A DNA stretch of 64,000 bases from contig NZ_JAQLFJ010000002.1 in NCBI RefSeq assembly GCF_028206795.1, positions 1 to 64,000 of the forward strand. The letters are read 5' to 3'. The position numbers and the translations under genes were made by a program. The notes beneath the pieces are model-generated. The model searched no databases and was not told the DNA's origin. It saw only the letters and a program-made list of their open reading frames with translations. Source of the stretch: Collinsella aerofaciens. GTDB taxonomy: Bacteria > Actinomycetota > Coriobacteriia > Coriobacteriales > Coriobacteriaceae. Of this stretch, positions 53,996 through 63,417 are shown one piece after another; positions within the stretch are counted from its first letter, which is position 1, and every line of letters starts with the position of its first letter.

Positions 53996-54032
53996 GCTTA
54001 CGAGAAAAGCCACAGCCAAATAGAAACACGCC

Positions 54033-54069
54033 AAAAAGAGGTACCGGAACAACCGGTACCTCTTTTTTT
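54033..54069 (+). terminator. Terminator of metK
   Basis: AAAAAGAGGTACCGG and CCGGTACCTCTTTTT flank a 5-nt loop, ending in a long T run. It can work in both directions. Confidence 0.95.
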
Positions 54070-54163
54070 ATTAACCGGTGGCGAAGATGAGTCGACATGG
54101 GACGCAGAATAGGTTCCCAGCTGATGAATTTTGGAGCAAGCGTGCCCCTACCATGTATCCTAA

Positions 54164-54284
54164 GTTCCGAGGGCTTTGGTATTTGGTCGATCGCGAGTTC
54201 CGCACGAGCCGGAGGCCACTTAATGTGGCCTCCGTGCGAGCCAGGACTGTAGAGCAGGCGACCAAATACCAAAGCCCTCGGAAC
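54164..54284. repeat. Intergenic palindrome, 26-bp perfect arms
   Basis: The left arm 54164-54189 (GTTCCGAGGGCTTTGGTATT...) pairs exactly with 54259-54284. An inner stem GGAGGCCAC/GTGGCCTCC (54211-54233) has its own TTAAT loop. It ends 23 bases before the sdaA-like start, so it sits in the 5' untranslated region or promoter of that gene. Confidence 0.95.
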
Positions 54285-54307
54285 GACGGGATAGAACAGG
54301 AGCGCAT

Positions 54308-55915
54308 ATGGCAGGCAAGCCGCAAACACTAGCTACGACCTCGGCATTCGAGATTTTGGGGCCCGTCATGGTCGGTCCCAGCTCATCGCACACCGCTGGC
54401 GCCCTGCGCTGCGCACAAGTTGCCGCCAGCCTGCTGGAAGGCCGCATCACCAAAGTCACCTTTGGCCTGTGGAACTCCTTCGCCCACACCTACCGCGGCC
54501 ACGGCACCGACCGCGCTCTCGTCGCGGGCATTCTGGGCCTCGACACCGATGACGAGAACATCAAGCAGGCCTTTGACCTCGCACGTGAGCAGGGCCTCGA
54601 ATATCACTTTGACATCAAGGGCGACGACGCCTCCATCCACCCCAACACCGTCGACATCGATATGGTCGACGCCACGGGCGCCACGGCGCAGGTCCGCGGC
54701 GAGAGCTTGGGCGGCGGCAAGATGCGCATCAGCCGCATTAACGGCGTCGGCGTCGACATCTCGGGCATGTATTCCACGCTCTTCGTGGCGCACCAGGACG
54801 TCCCCGGCGTGCTCGCAGCGCTCACCAACCTGCTCGCCTACGCCCATGTGAACATCGCCTTCTGCCGCACCTACCGCACCGAAGTGGGCGGCCAGGCCTA
54901 CTCCGTCTTTGAGACCGACGGCGCCCCCGACGACACCGTCGTCCCCATGCTCCGCAAGCTCGACAATGTCGATTACGCGACCTTTATCGAGCTCCCCGGT
55001 TCTGCCTCGTCGCTCTCCCCCGGCGTCTCGGCAAAGGAAATCTTCGACGACGGCGAGCAGCTGCTCGATGCGTGCGAAGAACTGGGGCTCAACATCGGCG
55101 CCGTCATGGCCGTGCGCGAGGCACGTCTGACCGGCGAGGCACACGCTATCGCCGCCATGCGCCGCGTACTCGACGTCATGCGCGAAGAGACCACAGCCCC
55201 CATTTCCAATCCACAGCGCTCGCTCGGCGGCCTCATCGGCGGCGAGGCAAAGCTTGTCGATGCCACCAGCCGAAACGATCTGAGCACAAGCCTGATGGGC
55301 GCTGTCCAGACCGATGCCGTGGCCCGCGCCATGGCCGTGCTTGAGCGCTCCGCCACCATGGGCGTGATCGTCGCCGCCCCCACTGCCGGCTCCGCGGGCG
55401 TCGTGCCCGGCTGCGTGCTGGCGCTCGCCGACCATCTGCAGCTCGACGACGAGCAGGTCATGGACGCACTCTACTGTGCAGCCGCCATCGGCCTCAACCT
55501 CACCACGAGCGCCTGCGTTGCCGGCGCCGAGGGCGGCTGCCAGGCTGAGGTAGGAAGTGCGGCCGCCATGGCTGCCGCCGCGCTGGTGCAGATGCTCGGA
55601 GGTACGCCCGAGCAGGCACTCGATGCCAGCTCCATCGCCCTGAGTAACCTGCTGGGCCTCGTTTGTGACCCCGTCGGTGGCCTCGTGGAGGTGCCCTGCC
55701 AAAACCGCAACGCCATCGGCGTGGCAGCCGCCTTTAGCTCCGCACAGCTTGCCCTCGCCGGCATTAAGAGCCTGGTGCCGTTTGACCAGATGGCGCACGT
55801 CATGCTCTCGGTGGGCCACGCGTTGCCGGCCACGCTGCGCGAGACGGCAAAGGGCGGCATCGCGCAGGCTCCGGCCGCACTTTCGGCCTGTGCAAAATGC
55901 GGTGTGTGCGGATAG
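54308..55915 (+). CDS. L-serine dehydratase, iron-sulfur dependent, single chain
   Basis: The 535-residue protein fuses the beta and alpha parts. Residues 1-150 form the SDH beta domain (FEILGPVMVGPSSSHTAGA), residues 155-225 an ACT-like domain (LFVAHQDVPGVLAALTNLLAYAHVNIA), and residues 260-535 the alpha domain (SLGGLIGGEAK, APTAGSAGVVPGC, EGGCQAEVGSAAAM, CDPVGGLVEVPCQNRNA). It ends with the CAKCGVCG cluster. The Cys residues should hold a [4Fe-4S] centre. It deaminates L-serine to pyruvate. AGGAGCG precedes the ATG. The order beta-ACT-alpha in one chain differs from the two-gene Gram-positive form. Confidence 0.9.
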   Translation: MAGKPQTLATTSAFEILGPVMVGPSSSHTAGALRCAQVAASLLEGRITKVTFGLWNSFAHTYRGHGTDRALVAGILGLDTDDENIKQAFDLAREQGLEYHFDIKGDDASIHPNTVDIDMVDATGATAQVRGESLGGGKMRISRINGVGVDISGMYSTLFVAHQDVPGVLAALTNLLAYAHVNIAFCRTYRTEVGGQAYSVFETDGAPDDTVVPMLRKLDNVDYATFIELPGSASSLSPGVSAKEIFDDGEQLLDACEELGLNIGAVMAVREARLTGEAHAIAAMRRVLDVMREETTAPISNPQRSLGGLIGGEAKLVDATSRNDLSTSLMGAVQTDAVARAMAVLERSATMGVIVAAPTAGSAGVVPGCVLALADHLQLDDEQVMDALYCAAAIGLNLTTSACVAGAEGGCQAEVGSAAAMAAAALVQMLGGTPEQALDASSIALSNLLGLVCDPVGGLVEVPCQNRNAIGVAAAFSSAQLALAGIKSLVPFDQMAHVMLSVGHALPATLRETAKGGIAQAPAALSACAKCGVCG

Positions 55916-55933
55916 CAACAAAGAACGACTCGA

Positions 55934-55960
55934 AGGTGGGACAAATGTCCCACCTCTTTT
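55934..55960 (+). terminator. Terminator of the serine dehydratase gene
   Basis: AGGTGGGAC and GTCCCACCT flank AAAT, followed by CTTTT. Confidence 0.85.
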
Positions 55961-56064
55961 GAATGCCACCGTTTCCATACCACAATCAACTAGGTAATCG
56001 CTATAATGCAAGCCCAGTAAAAACACGATGAGCCGCAAGGCGAAATTCGAAGGATATGCATACG

Positions 56065-57789
56065 ATGTCGCAAAACGATCGAACTCAACTGATTCCCGAT
56101 CCGCAGCAGCCGAGCAGGCACACCGGCGGCGTTCAGTCGCCGCGTCCTATCGCGCCGAGTCACGGTCAGCAGCGTGGTGCAGCAAACACTTCGCACCGCC
56201 CGAACCAGCAGCGCCAGCAACGTCAGCAGCGCCAGGCAAACGGCAATACGCTCAAGCAGCCCCCCACGCACGGTCGAAGCGATCGCGGCCCCGCGCGCAA
56301 ACCCACCGGGAACAATAAGTCGGGCAAAAAGACGACGCTCTTTGTCCTCCTGGGTCTTATCGGCATTGTCTATATCGTAGGCGTCGTAGCGTTTTCGCAG
56401 GTAGCCTACCCCAACACCACCATCGCCGGCGTCGACGTCTCGTTCTCCAACGCTTCGTCTGCCGCCACCAAGGTCAACTCAACGTGGAAGCACTATAAGC
56501 TCACCGTGGCGGGCGATGACTTTAGCTGGACCTATCAGCCCGAGTCCGATGAGCCCATCGTCGACGGCGAAGCTGCCGCAAAAGAGATCATCAACCACAA
56601 CGAAGCCTTTGTATGGCCGGTCCGCCTTGTAGAATCCTTAAGCGGCAAGACCAAAACAACCGCTACCTCCAACGAAGTAGATCTTGATCAAGACGTCGAC
56701 CTGTCCATGCTCTCCGATACCTTTGACCAAAAGCAGTTTGAGAAGGATCTGGGCACCGCCATCGATGAGTTTAACGAGGGCCGTTCGGGCACGTTCGAGG
56801 CCAATAGCTCCTATGATGAGCAGGCCGGCAAGTTTACCGTCGAGAAGGCGCGCTCCAACGAAAAACTCAACCGCGAGCATGTCATTAAGTATGCCGAGCT
56901 CGAGCTTGCCTCGCTGGCCGAGACCGTAGATCTTTCCAAGCTCGGCAACGATGCCTATGAACCGCTCAATGGAACGCTGACCGATGATCAGATTCAGACC
57001 GCATGCGATGCCGCCAACAACTTCTTGGGCGTCAACGTGACCCTCAAGCTCAACGGCGAGGATGCCGGAAAGGTTGATGGCAGCTCCGTGTTGCAGTGGA
57101 TCAGCTTTGCCGATCCTGCCAACCCCACGCTCGATACGTCGCAAATCAGCAGCTGGGCAGCCGAGCTCGCTAACGGCTTTAATACCGTGGGCTCCACTCG
57201 CTGGTGGACGCGCGCCGATGGCAAGCAGTGTGCCGTCGAAGGCGGTGACTTTGGTTGGTCCATTGACAGCAGCTCGCTCGCCAAGCAGGTCGAGGACGCC
57301 ATTAACAACAAGCAGACCGGCGAAATCGAGATCAAGTACTCCCAGAAGGCCGACACCTTTACCGCAAAGGGAGAGCCCGACTGGAAGGCGTATATCGACG
57401 TCGATCTGTCCGAGCAGCACGCGCGCTACTATGACGAGAACGGTAATATCGTTTGGGAGGCCAACTTTATTTCTGGCAAGCCGGGAGAGGACGCCACCCC
57501 CGAGGGCGTATGGCAGATCAACAGCAACGATGGCGCCAGCAAACTCATCGGTGCCAAGGACCCCGAGACCGGCAAGCCCAAATACGAGAGCCCGGTAAGC
57601 TACTGGATGCCGTTCGAGGGCAATATGGTCGGATTCCACGACGCCACCTGGCAAAACGATTCGAGTTTCGATAACGCCGAATCGTACAAGTGGTGCGGTA
57701 GCCACGGTTGTATCAACCTGCGTCTGGCCGATGCCAAGTCGCTCCACGAGCGCATCAAAGTCGGCCTCTGCGTGGTCGTGCACTCGTAA
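56065..57789 (+). CDS. L,D-transpeptidase (YkuD) with membrane anchor
   Basis: I use ATG 56065, ten bases after GAAGGA; the product is 574 residues. A basic, Gln/Pro-rich cytoplasmic region (1-90) is followed by a single transmembrane helix (TTLFVLLGLIGIVYIVGVVAF) and two repeats of the kind found ahead of YkuD domains (VDVSFSNASSAATKVNS). The C-terminal YkuD domain has the catalytic SHGCINLRLADAKSLHERI, with the His and Cys present. It forms 3-3 peptidoglycan cross-links outside the cell or anchors proteins. The gene stands alone with a hairpin behind it. Confidence 0.92.
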   Translation: MSQNDRTQLIPDPQQPSRHTGGVQSPRPIAPSHGQQRGAANTSHRPNQQRQQRQQRQANGNTLKQPPTHGRSDRGPARKPTGNNKSGKKTTLFVLLGLIGIVYIVGVVAFSQVAYPNTTIAGVDVSFSNASSAATKVNSTWKHYKLTVAGDDFSWTYQPESDEPIVDGEAAAKEIINHNEAFVWPVRLVESLSGKTKTTATSNEVDLDQDVDLSMLSDTFDQKQFEKDLGTAIDEFNEGRSGTFEANSSYDEQAGKFTVEKARSNEKLNREHVIKYAELELASLAETVDLSKLGNDAYEPLNGTLTDDQIQTACDAANNFLGVNVTLKLNGEDAGKVDGSSVLQWISFADPANPTLDTSQISSWAAELANGFNTVGSTRWWTRADGKQCAVEGGDFGWSIDSSSLAKQVEDAINNKQTGEIEIKYSQKADTFTAKGEPDWKAYIDVDLSEQHARYYDENGNIVWEANFISGKPGEDATPEGVWQINSNDGASKLIGAKDPETGKPKYESPVSYWMPFEGNMVGFHDATWQNDSSFDNAESYKWCGSHGCINLRLADAKSLHERIKVGLCVVVHS

Positions 57790-57857
57790 CGCAGCTAACG
57801 TCTACAACAAGTAAACAGCACGGCGACAAAACTTACAGTACCGTCATCCGCAACTTC

Positions 57858-57887
57858 TATACGCCCGCCTATCGCGACGGGCGTATA
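57858..57887 (+). terminator. Hairpin after the transpeptidase gene
   Basis: TATACGCCCG and CGGGCGTATA form a 10-bp stem 70 bases after the stop; no clean U tract follows. Confidence 0.6.
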
Positions 57888-57921
57888 TACTTATCGGAGC
57901 CATATCGATAAAGGAGACGCT

Positions 57922-59334
57922 ATGTCCAAGGTCCCCACGATCAATCCGGGTCCTGACGATTCCGATCGCATGCCCCAAGATGCCACCGAGACCCTGCCGA
58001 TTATCAGCGCTGCAGACACCAAGCAGCCCCAAACGAGTCTCGACGATTCGACCGATATCTCCGATGAAGAAGCCTATGCAAAGCTCAAGGCAAAACGTGC
58101 CGAACGTCGACGCAAAAAGCTGATTCGACGCGGTATTGCCGCCGGCGTCGTTGTTGCCATCGCGCTCATTGTCATCATCGCAACGCTGGTCATCAACGCG
58201 CAACCCGCAGGCACCAACGGACCGGTGACCGACATGGTCACCGAAGGCACGTTTACCACCACAGTCGAAGTCAAGGGGCAGCTTAAGCCCATCTCGGCAT
58301 CGGTCGTCTCCCCTTCTGTCGACGGTACGGTTGAAAAGATCAACGTGCAGGCCGGACAGAGCGTCAACGAGGGCGACGTGCTCATGACCATTAAGAACGA
58401 CGCGCTCGATAGCGCTGTTTCCGAGGCGCAGCGCGCGGTCGCGGCCGCCCAGGAAGACCTGAACAATGCAAAGGTGGCACTCGCGGCCGCACAGGCCGCA
58501 CCGACAACGGACAGTGACGGATCGACCGGCCCATCGGACGCAAACGCCAACGCAAATGCCGTCTCGACCGCCCAGCGCAACCTCGCCTCGGCCCAGGCAA
58601 CGCTGGAGCAGGCAACTGCAAAGGCGGCCGAGCGCACCGTAAAGGCCCCCAGTTCGGGCAACATCGTCGAGCTCAACGCCAAAGTCGGTGCCACGGTGAC
58701 CGGAGGCACGATCATGGGCGAAAGCGATACGAGCGGCGGCAAGCAGTGCATGCAGATCGCCGACCTCTCCAAGATGAAGGTAACGGTTCAGGTGGGCGAA
58801 AAGGATATCGCCAAGATCGCCGTGGGCCAAAGCGCCAACGTGACCTATCCCGCGTTTCCCGATATCGTGAGCCAGGGCACCGTCACGGCTATCGCCTCGG
58901 TGGCAAACACTGACTCCGGCTCCGGTAGCGGCGGCAGCGTGACCTTTAACGTCGACATCCTCATCGAAGCACCCGACAGTCGCCTTAAGCCAGGTATGAC
59001 TGCCGAGGTCTCGGTAGTGACCGAGAAGCTCGACGACGTGGTTATGGTGCCGACCATGGCGCTGATGACCGAAGATGGCGAGCACTATTACGTCAATCTG
59101 GCCACCGATTCGGAAGGCAAGAAGACGCGCCGCGTGAAGGTGACCGTCGTGACGCAAAACGACAACGAGGCTGTAGTCGGTAAGACGCAGGTCAAGCGCG
59201 ACGACCAGGGTAACGAGATCAACCCGAACGTGCCGGTTACCAAGCTGCGCGACGGCGACACCCTCGTGATGGATACCGGCGGCAGCATGACGGCAGACGG
59301 CGGCGACAACACGTCTGCCGACGAGGGCATGTAA
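57922..59334 (+). CDS. Membrane fusion (MacA/HlyD-like) protein
   Basis: The 470-residue protein has one N-terminal membrane helix (GIAAGVVVAIALIVIIATLVI), a lipoyl-like half-domain (VVSPSVDGTVEKINVQAGQSVNEGDVLM), a coiled-coil hairpin rich in Ala/Gln (SEAQRAVAAAQEDLNNAKVALAAAQ), the second lipoyl half (VKAPSSGNIVELNAKVGATVTGG), and a beta-barrel domain. It links the ABC permease to export of substrate through the wall. AAAGGAGA precedes the ATG. It is first in a three-gene operon with tight overlaps. Confidence 0.92.
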   Translation: MSKVPTINPGPDDSDRMPQDATETLPIISAADTKQPQTSLDDSTDISDEEAYAKLKAKRAERRRKKLIRRGIAAGVVVAIALIVIIATLVINAQPAGTNGPVTDMVTEGTFTTTVEVKGQLKPISASVVSPSVDGTVEKINVQAGQSVNEGDVLMTIKNDALDSAVSEAQRAVAAAQEDLNNAKVALAAAQAAPTTDSDGSTGPSDANANANAVSTAQRNLASAQATLEQATAKAAERTVKAPSSGNIVELNAKVGATVTGGTIMGESDTSGGKQCMQIADLSKMKVTVQVGEKDIAKIAVGQSANVTYPAFPDIVSQGTVTAIASVANTDSGSGSGGSVTFNVDILIEAPDSRLKPGMTAEVSVVTEKLDDVVMVPTMALMTEDGEHYYVNLATDSEGKKTRRVKVTVVTQNDNEAVVGKTQVKRDDQGNEINPNVPVTKLRDGDTLVMDTGGSMTADGGDNTSADEGM

Positions 59335-60107
59335 TGCGTCCCGTCATCGACATCCGCAACGTGCACCGCATCTTTGAGAGCGAGGCCGGTTGCGCCCACA
59401 TCCTGCACAACGTGAGCCTGGCGGTGAACCCCGGTGAGTTCGTCGCCATCACCGGCCCCTCGGGCTCGGGCAAGTCGACGCTCATGAACATCCTGGGCTG
59501 CCTGGACAAGCCGACGGCGGGTGATTATTTCCTGCAAGGGCTCAACGTCGCCGAGCTCGACGATGATGAGCTCACCGAGGTGCGCGCGCAGAGCATCGGC
59601 TTTGTCTTTCAGAGTTTTAACTTGCTGCCGCGTCTGACGGTGATCGAAAACGTCATGCTGCCGCTGTCCTACACCAATGTGCCGCGTAGCCAGCGCGAGA
59701 TGCGCGCCGTGCACGCGCTGCAAGCCGTCACACTGCCGGTCGACCATTGGGACCACCGCATATCGGAACTCTCGGGCGGACAGATGCAGCGCGTCGCCAT
59801 CGCGCGCGCCCTCGTCAACGACCCGCCCATCATTTTGGCCGACGAGCCAACGGGAAATCTAGACTCGACAACCGGGGCGCTCGTCATGGAAACCTTCCAC
59901 AAGCTCCAGAAACGCGGCAAGACCATCGTACTCATTACGCATGACCCCGGCATCGCCGCCGAGGCCGATCGAGCCGTAACCATCCGTGACGGGCGAATCC
60001 ATGACGGCGCATATGTCGCGCATACACCGAATACGTTACGCGGGGCCGTCAAAAACCTGCCCGCGATTTCTGCAACCACCAATCAGCCGAAAGGAGCGAA
60101 GGCATGA
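59334..60107 (+). CDS. MacB-like ABC transporter ATPase
   Basis: The 257-residue ATPase has Walker A GPSGSGKSTLMNILGCLDKPT, the Q loop FVFQSFNLLP, signature ELSGGQMQRVAIARAL, Walker B IILADEPTGNLDS and the switch His in LITHDPG. It belongs to the LolD/MacB/FtsE group. Its ATG shares bases with the stop of the fusion-protein gene (TAATG), and its own stop overlaps the permease start (ATGA). The C-terminal 35 residues beyond the usual domain end are a basic extension. Substrates are often antimicrobial peptides or lipids; this one is unknown. Confidence 0.95.
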   Translation: MRPVIDIRNVHRIFESEAGCAHILHNVSLAVNPGEFVAITGPSGSGKSTLMNILGCLDKPTAGDYFLQGLNVAELDDDELTEVRAQSIGFVFQSFNLLPRLTVIENVMLPLSYTNVPRSQREMRAVHALQAVTLPVDHWDHRISELSGGQMQRVAIARALVNDPPIILADEPTGNLDSTTGALVMETFHKLQKRGKTIVLITHDPGIAAEADRAVTIRDGRIHDGAYVAHTPNTLRGAVKNLPAISATTNQPKGAKA

Positions 60108-61318
60108 GCACCCGCGATCTTGTCCAAGAAGCCCTTCACTCGCTCGAGGCCAACAAGGGACGCAGCCTGCTCACCATCCTTGGCATCGTCATTGGCATCG
60201 CCTCGGTCATCGCCATGACTTCGCTCATCGGCGGTATCCAAAACAGCCTGGTCAACAGCCTGGGCCTCAATGCAGCCCGCATGGTAGAGATCTATTCGTC
60301 CCAAGAACTCACCGATTCGGATGTGGAAAAGCTTCGCAAACTGGTGCCGCAGATTGAGCAGATCGGCATCGTCGATAGCGCCTATTCCGAGTACAAGGTC
60401 GGGGATAAAAGCTATACCGTCATGGCACACGGCGTCGATAGCGACATGCTCGATGCCGTGGGCGCCAGCAAGCTCGTTGCGGGACGTGTCTATTCACAGG
60501 CAGAGTCTCAATCAGGCTCGCGCGTGGCGCTCATCAGCCGCGGCGGCGCCGATCAGCTTTACGGCAACGAACAGGACGCACTGGGGAAAACCATCAAGGT
60601 GTCCAACGGCGAGGTGCAGATTGTAGGCGTGATTGATGGCGGCAGCGACTCCATGGGCTCGCTCACGCTGTATATGCCACGCGAAACCATCTCCGGCCTG
60701 TTTGGCGACGAGAATCCTTCATTTCCCAGCGTGACGGCACTTGCCGCCGAGGGCACAGACATGGACGAGCTCTGCAAGACCATCGAGTCTAAGGTGCGCG
60801 CGATGAAGGGCATCTCGGAGGATGATGAGTACGACAGCGTATCGGCGACCTCCATGAAAAGCGCCATCGATGCACTCAACTCGTTTATGGGCGCCTTCTC
60901 GCTCATCATGGGCGCTGTCGCCAGTATCTCACTGCTTGTCGGCGGAATCGGCATTATGAATATGATGCTTACCAACGTGACTGAGCGCATCCGCGAGATC
61001 GGTATTCGCCGTGCCTTGGGCGCCAGTCGCCGCGATATCACCGCGCAGTTTTTGGCCGAGTCCTCGGCGCTGTGCGTCACCGGTGGCCTGCTGGGTGTCC
61101 TGATTGGCTATCTGCTGGCCTGGGGCCTCGCGATGTTTGCCGCAGGATCAGGGGTTCTCAGCGAGCTCGGCGCCAGCGGGCAAATCACACCGAGCTTTTC
61201 AATCGCCACGGTGCTGCTGGCCTTCGCCGTCTCCGTCGGCATCGGCGTAGTCTTTGGCTTCTACCCCGCTCGCCGCGCGGCAAAGCTCAACCCGGTGGAG
61301 TGCCTACGCTACCAGTAA
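60104..61318 (+). CDS. MacB-like ABC permease
   Basis: The 404-residue protein has the four-helix MacB/FtsX fold: helix 1 SLLTILGIVIGIASVIAMTSL, a large extracellular domain (about 45-270), then LIMGAVASISLLVGGIGIMNMMLTNVTERIREIGIRRALGASRRDI with the coupling motif, and two C-terminal helices. It couples ATP hydrolysis to export of a substrate from the outer face. It is the last gene of the operon; the only structure after it is the divergent palindrome at 61330. Confidence 0.94.
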   Translation: MSTRDLVQEALHSLEANKGRSLLTILGIVIGIASVIAMTSLIGGIQNSLVNSLGLNAARMVEIYSSQELTDSDVEKLRKLVPQIEQIGIVDSAYSEYKVGDKSYTVMAHGVDSDMLDAVGASKLVAGRVYSQAESQSGSRVALISRGGADQLYGNEQDALGKTIKVSNGEVQIVGVIDGGSDSMGSLTLYMPRETISGLFGDENPSFPSVTALAAEGTDMDELCKTIESKVRAMKGISEDDEYDSVSATSMKSAIDALNSFMGAFSLIMGAVASISLLVGGIGIMNMMLTNVTERIREIGIRRALGASRRDITAQFLAESSALCVTGGLLGVLIGYLLAWGLAMFAAGSGVLSELGASGQITPSFSIATVLLAFAVSVGIGVVFGFYPARRAAKLNPVECLRYQ

Positions 61319-61329
61319 GCCACCACCAA

Positions 61330-61400
61330 CAAGTTGCGACGAATTAAGGACTGAATATGCTATCTAGCAGCAAAAACAGACACTATTTCACCGCAACTTA
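61330..61400. repeat. Degenerate palindrome related to the one at 44900
   Basis: AAGTTGCGACGAATTAAGGACTG at the left and CTATTTCACCGCAACTTA at the right form an imperfect stem. The right arm and the AAGGACTG word are the same as at 44900-44964. It lies between the convergent macB-like permease and cobK. Confidence 0.8.
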
Positions 61401-61441
61401 TTGAAGGGCTGTTTGCGCCAGTTCTGGGCGTCGTCCTCGAG

Positions 61442-62263
61442 CTATTGATGGATGACGGGCTTGTACGGGTCGAGCTTGCTCGGGGCGCTCCTCCTCGCGA
61501 ACTCCCGTAAGAGCACGTCTTCCACTTCCCGAAGCGAAAGGGTCCCGCCTCCCTCGGCGGGACGGGCGACCACGATGCAGCGCGCTCCCACGTCGCGCGC
61601 GGAGGCGATCTTCTCGGCCGTGCCGCCTACGGTTCCCGAGTCCTTGGTCACAAGCCACTGGGCGCCCACCTGCCGAAGCATCGCCTCATTGAGCTCGCGG
61701 GTGAAGGGCCCCTGCATGCCGATGACGTGCGACGGCGAAAACCCCGCGTCGATGCACTTCGTTATAGCACCGGGCAGCGGGAGCACGCGCACGAAGAAGC
61801 GCTCCGCGAAATCGGCGACGCGCGTGTAGGGAGCAAGCTCCTTGCTCCCCGTCGTGAGAAGCGCGCGACCCGGGTTCTCGGAGAGAAAGCGCGCCGCGCA
61901 GGCGATCGACGCGACCGACACGACGCCTTTGGGCAGCGCCTCGACCGGGCGCGCAAGGCGCAGGCATCGTGCACCCACGGCGAGCGAAGCGGCCCGGATG
62001 TTACCGCTTGCGAGCGTAGCGAAGGGGTGCGTGGCGTCGACGACGATGCGCGCGCCGGAAAGCTCGCGCTCCATGTCGGCCTCGTCGAGCCTGCCCGCAT
62101 GCACCTCGATGCCCGGAAGCTCGCCCAAAAGTTCGCCTCCGTACTCTGTTGCCGCGTAGGCACGGGCGGGGATGCCCGCCCCGCTCGCCCATTCGCACAG
62201 AAGGCGGCCCTCGGTGGTGCCGGCGAAGATGCGCAGCGCCGGCGCGGATGCGGGAGCCGTCAC
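61442..62263 (-). CDS. cobK: Precorrin-6A/cobalt-precorrin-6A reductase
   Basis: I use GTG 62263, overlapping the cbiC stop as GTGA, for a 273-residue product. It has the family pattern IFAGTTEGRLLCEWASGAGI, VDATHPFATLASGNI, LARPVEALPKGVV, LLTTGSKELAPY, and the closing VTKDSGTVGGTAEKI with CIVVARP. It reduces the precorrin ring with NAD(P)H in cobalamin synthesis. It is the last gene of the operon. A longer frame upstream is only open because of high G+C. Confidence 0.93.
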   Translation of the reverse strand: MTAPASAPALRIFAGTTEGRLLCEWASGAGIPARAYAATEYGGELLGELPGIEVHAGRLDEADMERELSGARIVVDATHPFATLASGNIRAASLAVGARCLRLARPVEALPKGVVSVASIACAARFLSENPGRALLTTGSKELAPYTRVADFAERFFVRVLPLPGAITKCIDAGFSPSHVIGMQGPFTRELNEAMLRQVGAQWLVTKDSGTVGGTAEKIASARDVGARCIVVARPAEGGGTLSLREVEDVLLREFARRSAPSKLDPYKPVIHQ

Positions 62264-62901
62264 TTCGGGCCGCCTGTGCGCGTGATCTGGTAGAGCAGCG
62301 CGTTCATAATGGCAGCCGCCGCTGTCGAGCCGCCCTTGCGACCCCTCGCGACGATGGCCGGCACGCGTCGCGCGAGTAGCTCCTCTTTCGCCTCGACCAC
62401 GTTCACAAACCCGACCGGCACCCCAACGACGAGCGCGGGCGCGATCTTCCCCGCGTCCATGAGCTCGGCGAGGCGCAGAAGTGCTGTGGGAGCGTTGCCG
62501 ACGGCCACGATAAGCGGACCCTCGATGCGGCAAGCTTTGTCCATGCTCGCAACGGCGCGAGTCGTGCCCGCGGCGCGCGCCGTTGCGGCGACATCAGGGT
62601 CGGCCATGTAGCACACGGCCTTGCAGCCGAGCTTCGCGAGCGCGGGCTTGCTTATGCCTGCGAGCGCCATGTTCGTGTCGGTGAGCACCGTGGCCCCTGC
62701 GCGCAGTGCGCCGAGCGCACAGTGCGCGGCATCATGGGTGAACACGAGGGAATCGGCGTACGAGAAGTCGGCAGTGGTGTGGATGACGCGCTTCACGACG
62801 GGCTCTTCGAGCGCCGGGAACGTGCGCCCGCCAAGCTCTTCGGTGATGATCTCGAAGCTGCGCCGCTCGATGTCGCCGGGCGCCATCTCCTTGGAATCCA
62901 T
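62260..62901 (-). CDS. cbiC: Precorrin-8X methylmutase
   Basis: The 213-residue enzyme has IERRSFEIITEELGG at the N-terminus, VVKRVIHTTADFSYADSLVF with the catalytic His, TVLTDTNMALAGISK, VAVGNAPTALLRLAELM and VVGVPVGFVNVVEAKEEL followed by GRKGGSTAAAAIMNALL. It moves a methyl group from C11 to C12 to form cobyrinate or its cobalt form. AAGGAG lies upstream, and the ATG directly follows the cobO stop. Confidence 0.95.
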   Translation of the reverse strand: MDSKEMAPGDIERRSFEIITEELGGRTFPALEEPVVKRVIHTTADFSYADSLVFTHDAAHCALGALRAGATVLTDTNMALAGISKPALAKLGCKAVCYMADPDVAATARAAGTTRAVASMDKACRIEGPLIVAVGNAPTALLRLAELMDAGKIAPALVVGVPVGFVNVVEAKEELLARRVPAIVARGRKGGSTAAAAIMNALLYQITRTGGPK

Positions 62902-63417
62902 CTAGTACTCCACTCCTTCCCTTGCACATATCCCCTGAGAGTAGGGGTGTTTCTCGCACCGCATCTCGGTTATGTAGTCGGCCTTCTCCACGATCTTGCG
63001 GGAAGGCGCGCGCCCGGTGAGCGCTACTTCGACGCCGCGCGCGGACAAATCGAGCGCGCGGTCCACGAGCGCCTCGTCGACAAGCCCCTTCGAAAGCGCG
63101 TCGAGCGCCTCGTCGAGCACGAGCAGCCCCTCCTGCGCGCCCTCGAGCTCGGCGAGCGCGGAAGCGAGGTTCCCATCATGCAGCTCGCACGTCGCGGCAA
63201 GTTCTTCCGGCGTCATCGACCAGGTAAACTTGTCCGACACCTTCCCCGCGAACACGGACACGCCGAAATGCTCGGCGAGCAGGCGCGCCTCCCCGCTTTC
63301 GCCGTCTTTCAGGAACTGCACGACGACGACGCGGCGGCCTGCAGCGAGCATGCGAAGGGCGAGGCCCATCGCCGCCGTGGTCTTGCCTTTGCCGTCGCCA
63401 TGATACACGTGGATCAT
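62902..63417 (-). CDS. cobO: Cob(I)yrinic acid a,c-diamide adenosyltransferase
   Basis: From ATG 63417 (ATGA overlap with the cobQ stop) the protein has 171 residues and belongs to the CobA/CobO/BtuR family. It has the P loop VYHGDGKGKTTAAMGLALRMLAAG, VVVVQFLKDG, LLVLDEALDALSKGLV and VALTGRAPSRKIVEKADYITEM. It adds the adenosyl group to cobalt. It is placed between cobQ and cbiC and translated with both. Frames extending further upstream are only open because of high G+C. Confidence 0.93.
   Translation of the reverse strand: MIHVYHGDGKGKTTAAMGLALRMLAAGRRVVVVQFLKDGESGEARLLAEHFGVSVFAGKVSDKFTWSMTPEELAATCELHDGNLASALAELEGAQEGLLVLDEALDALSKGLVDEALVDRALDLSARGVEVALTGRAPSRKIVEKADYITEMRCEKHPYSQGICAREGVEY

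Noticed and set aside
54383..56038. Minus-strand frame of 551 codons over the serine dehydratase gene
   Set aside because: Antisense shadow; the plus-strand gene has all catalytic and cluster motifs.
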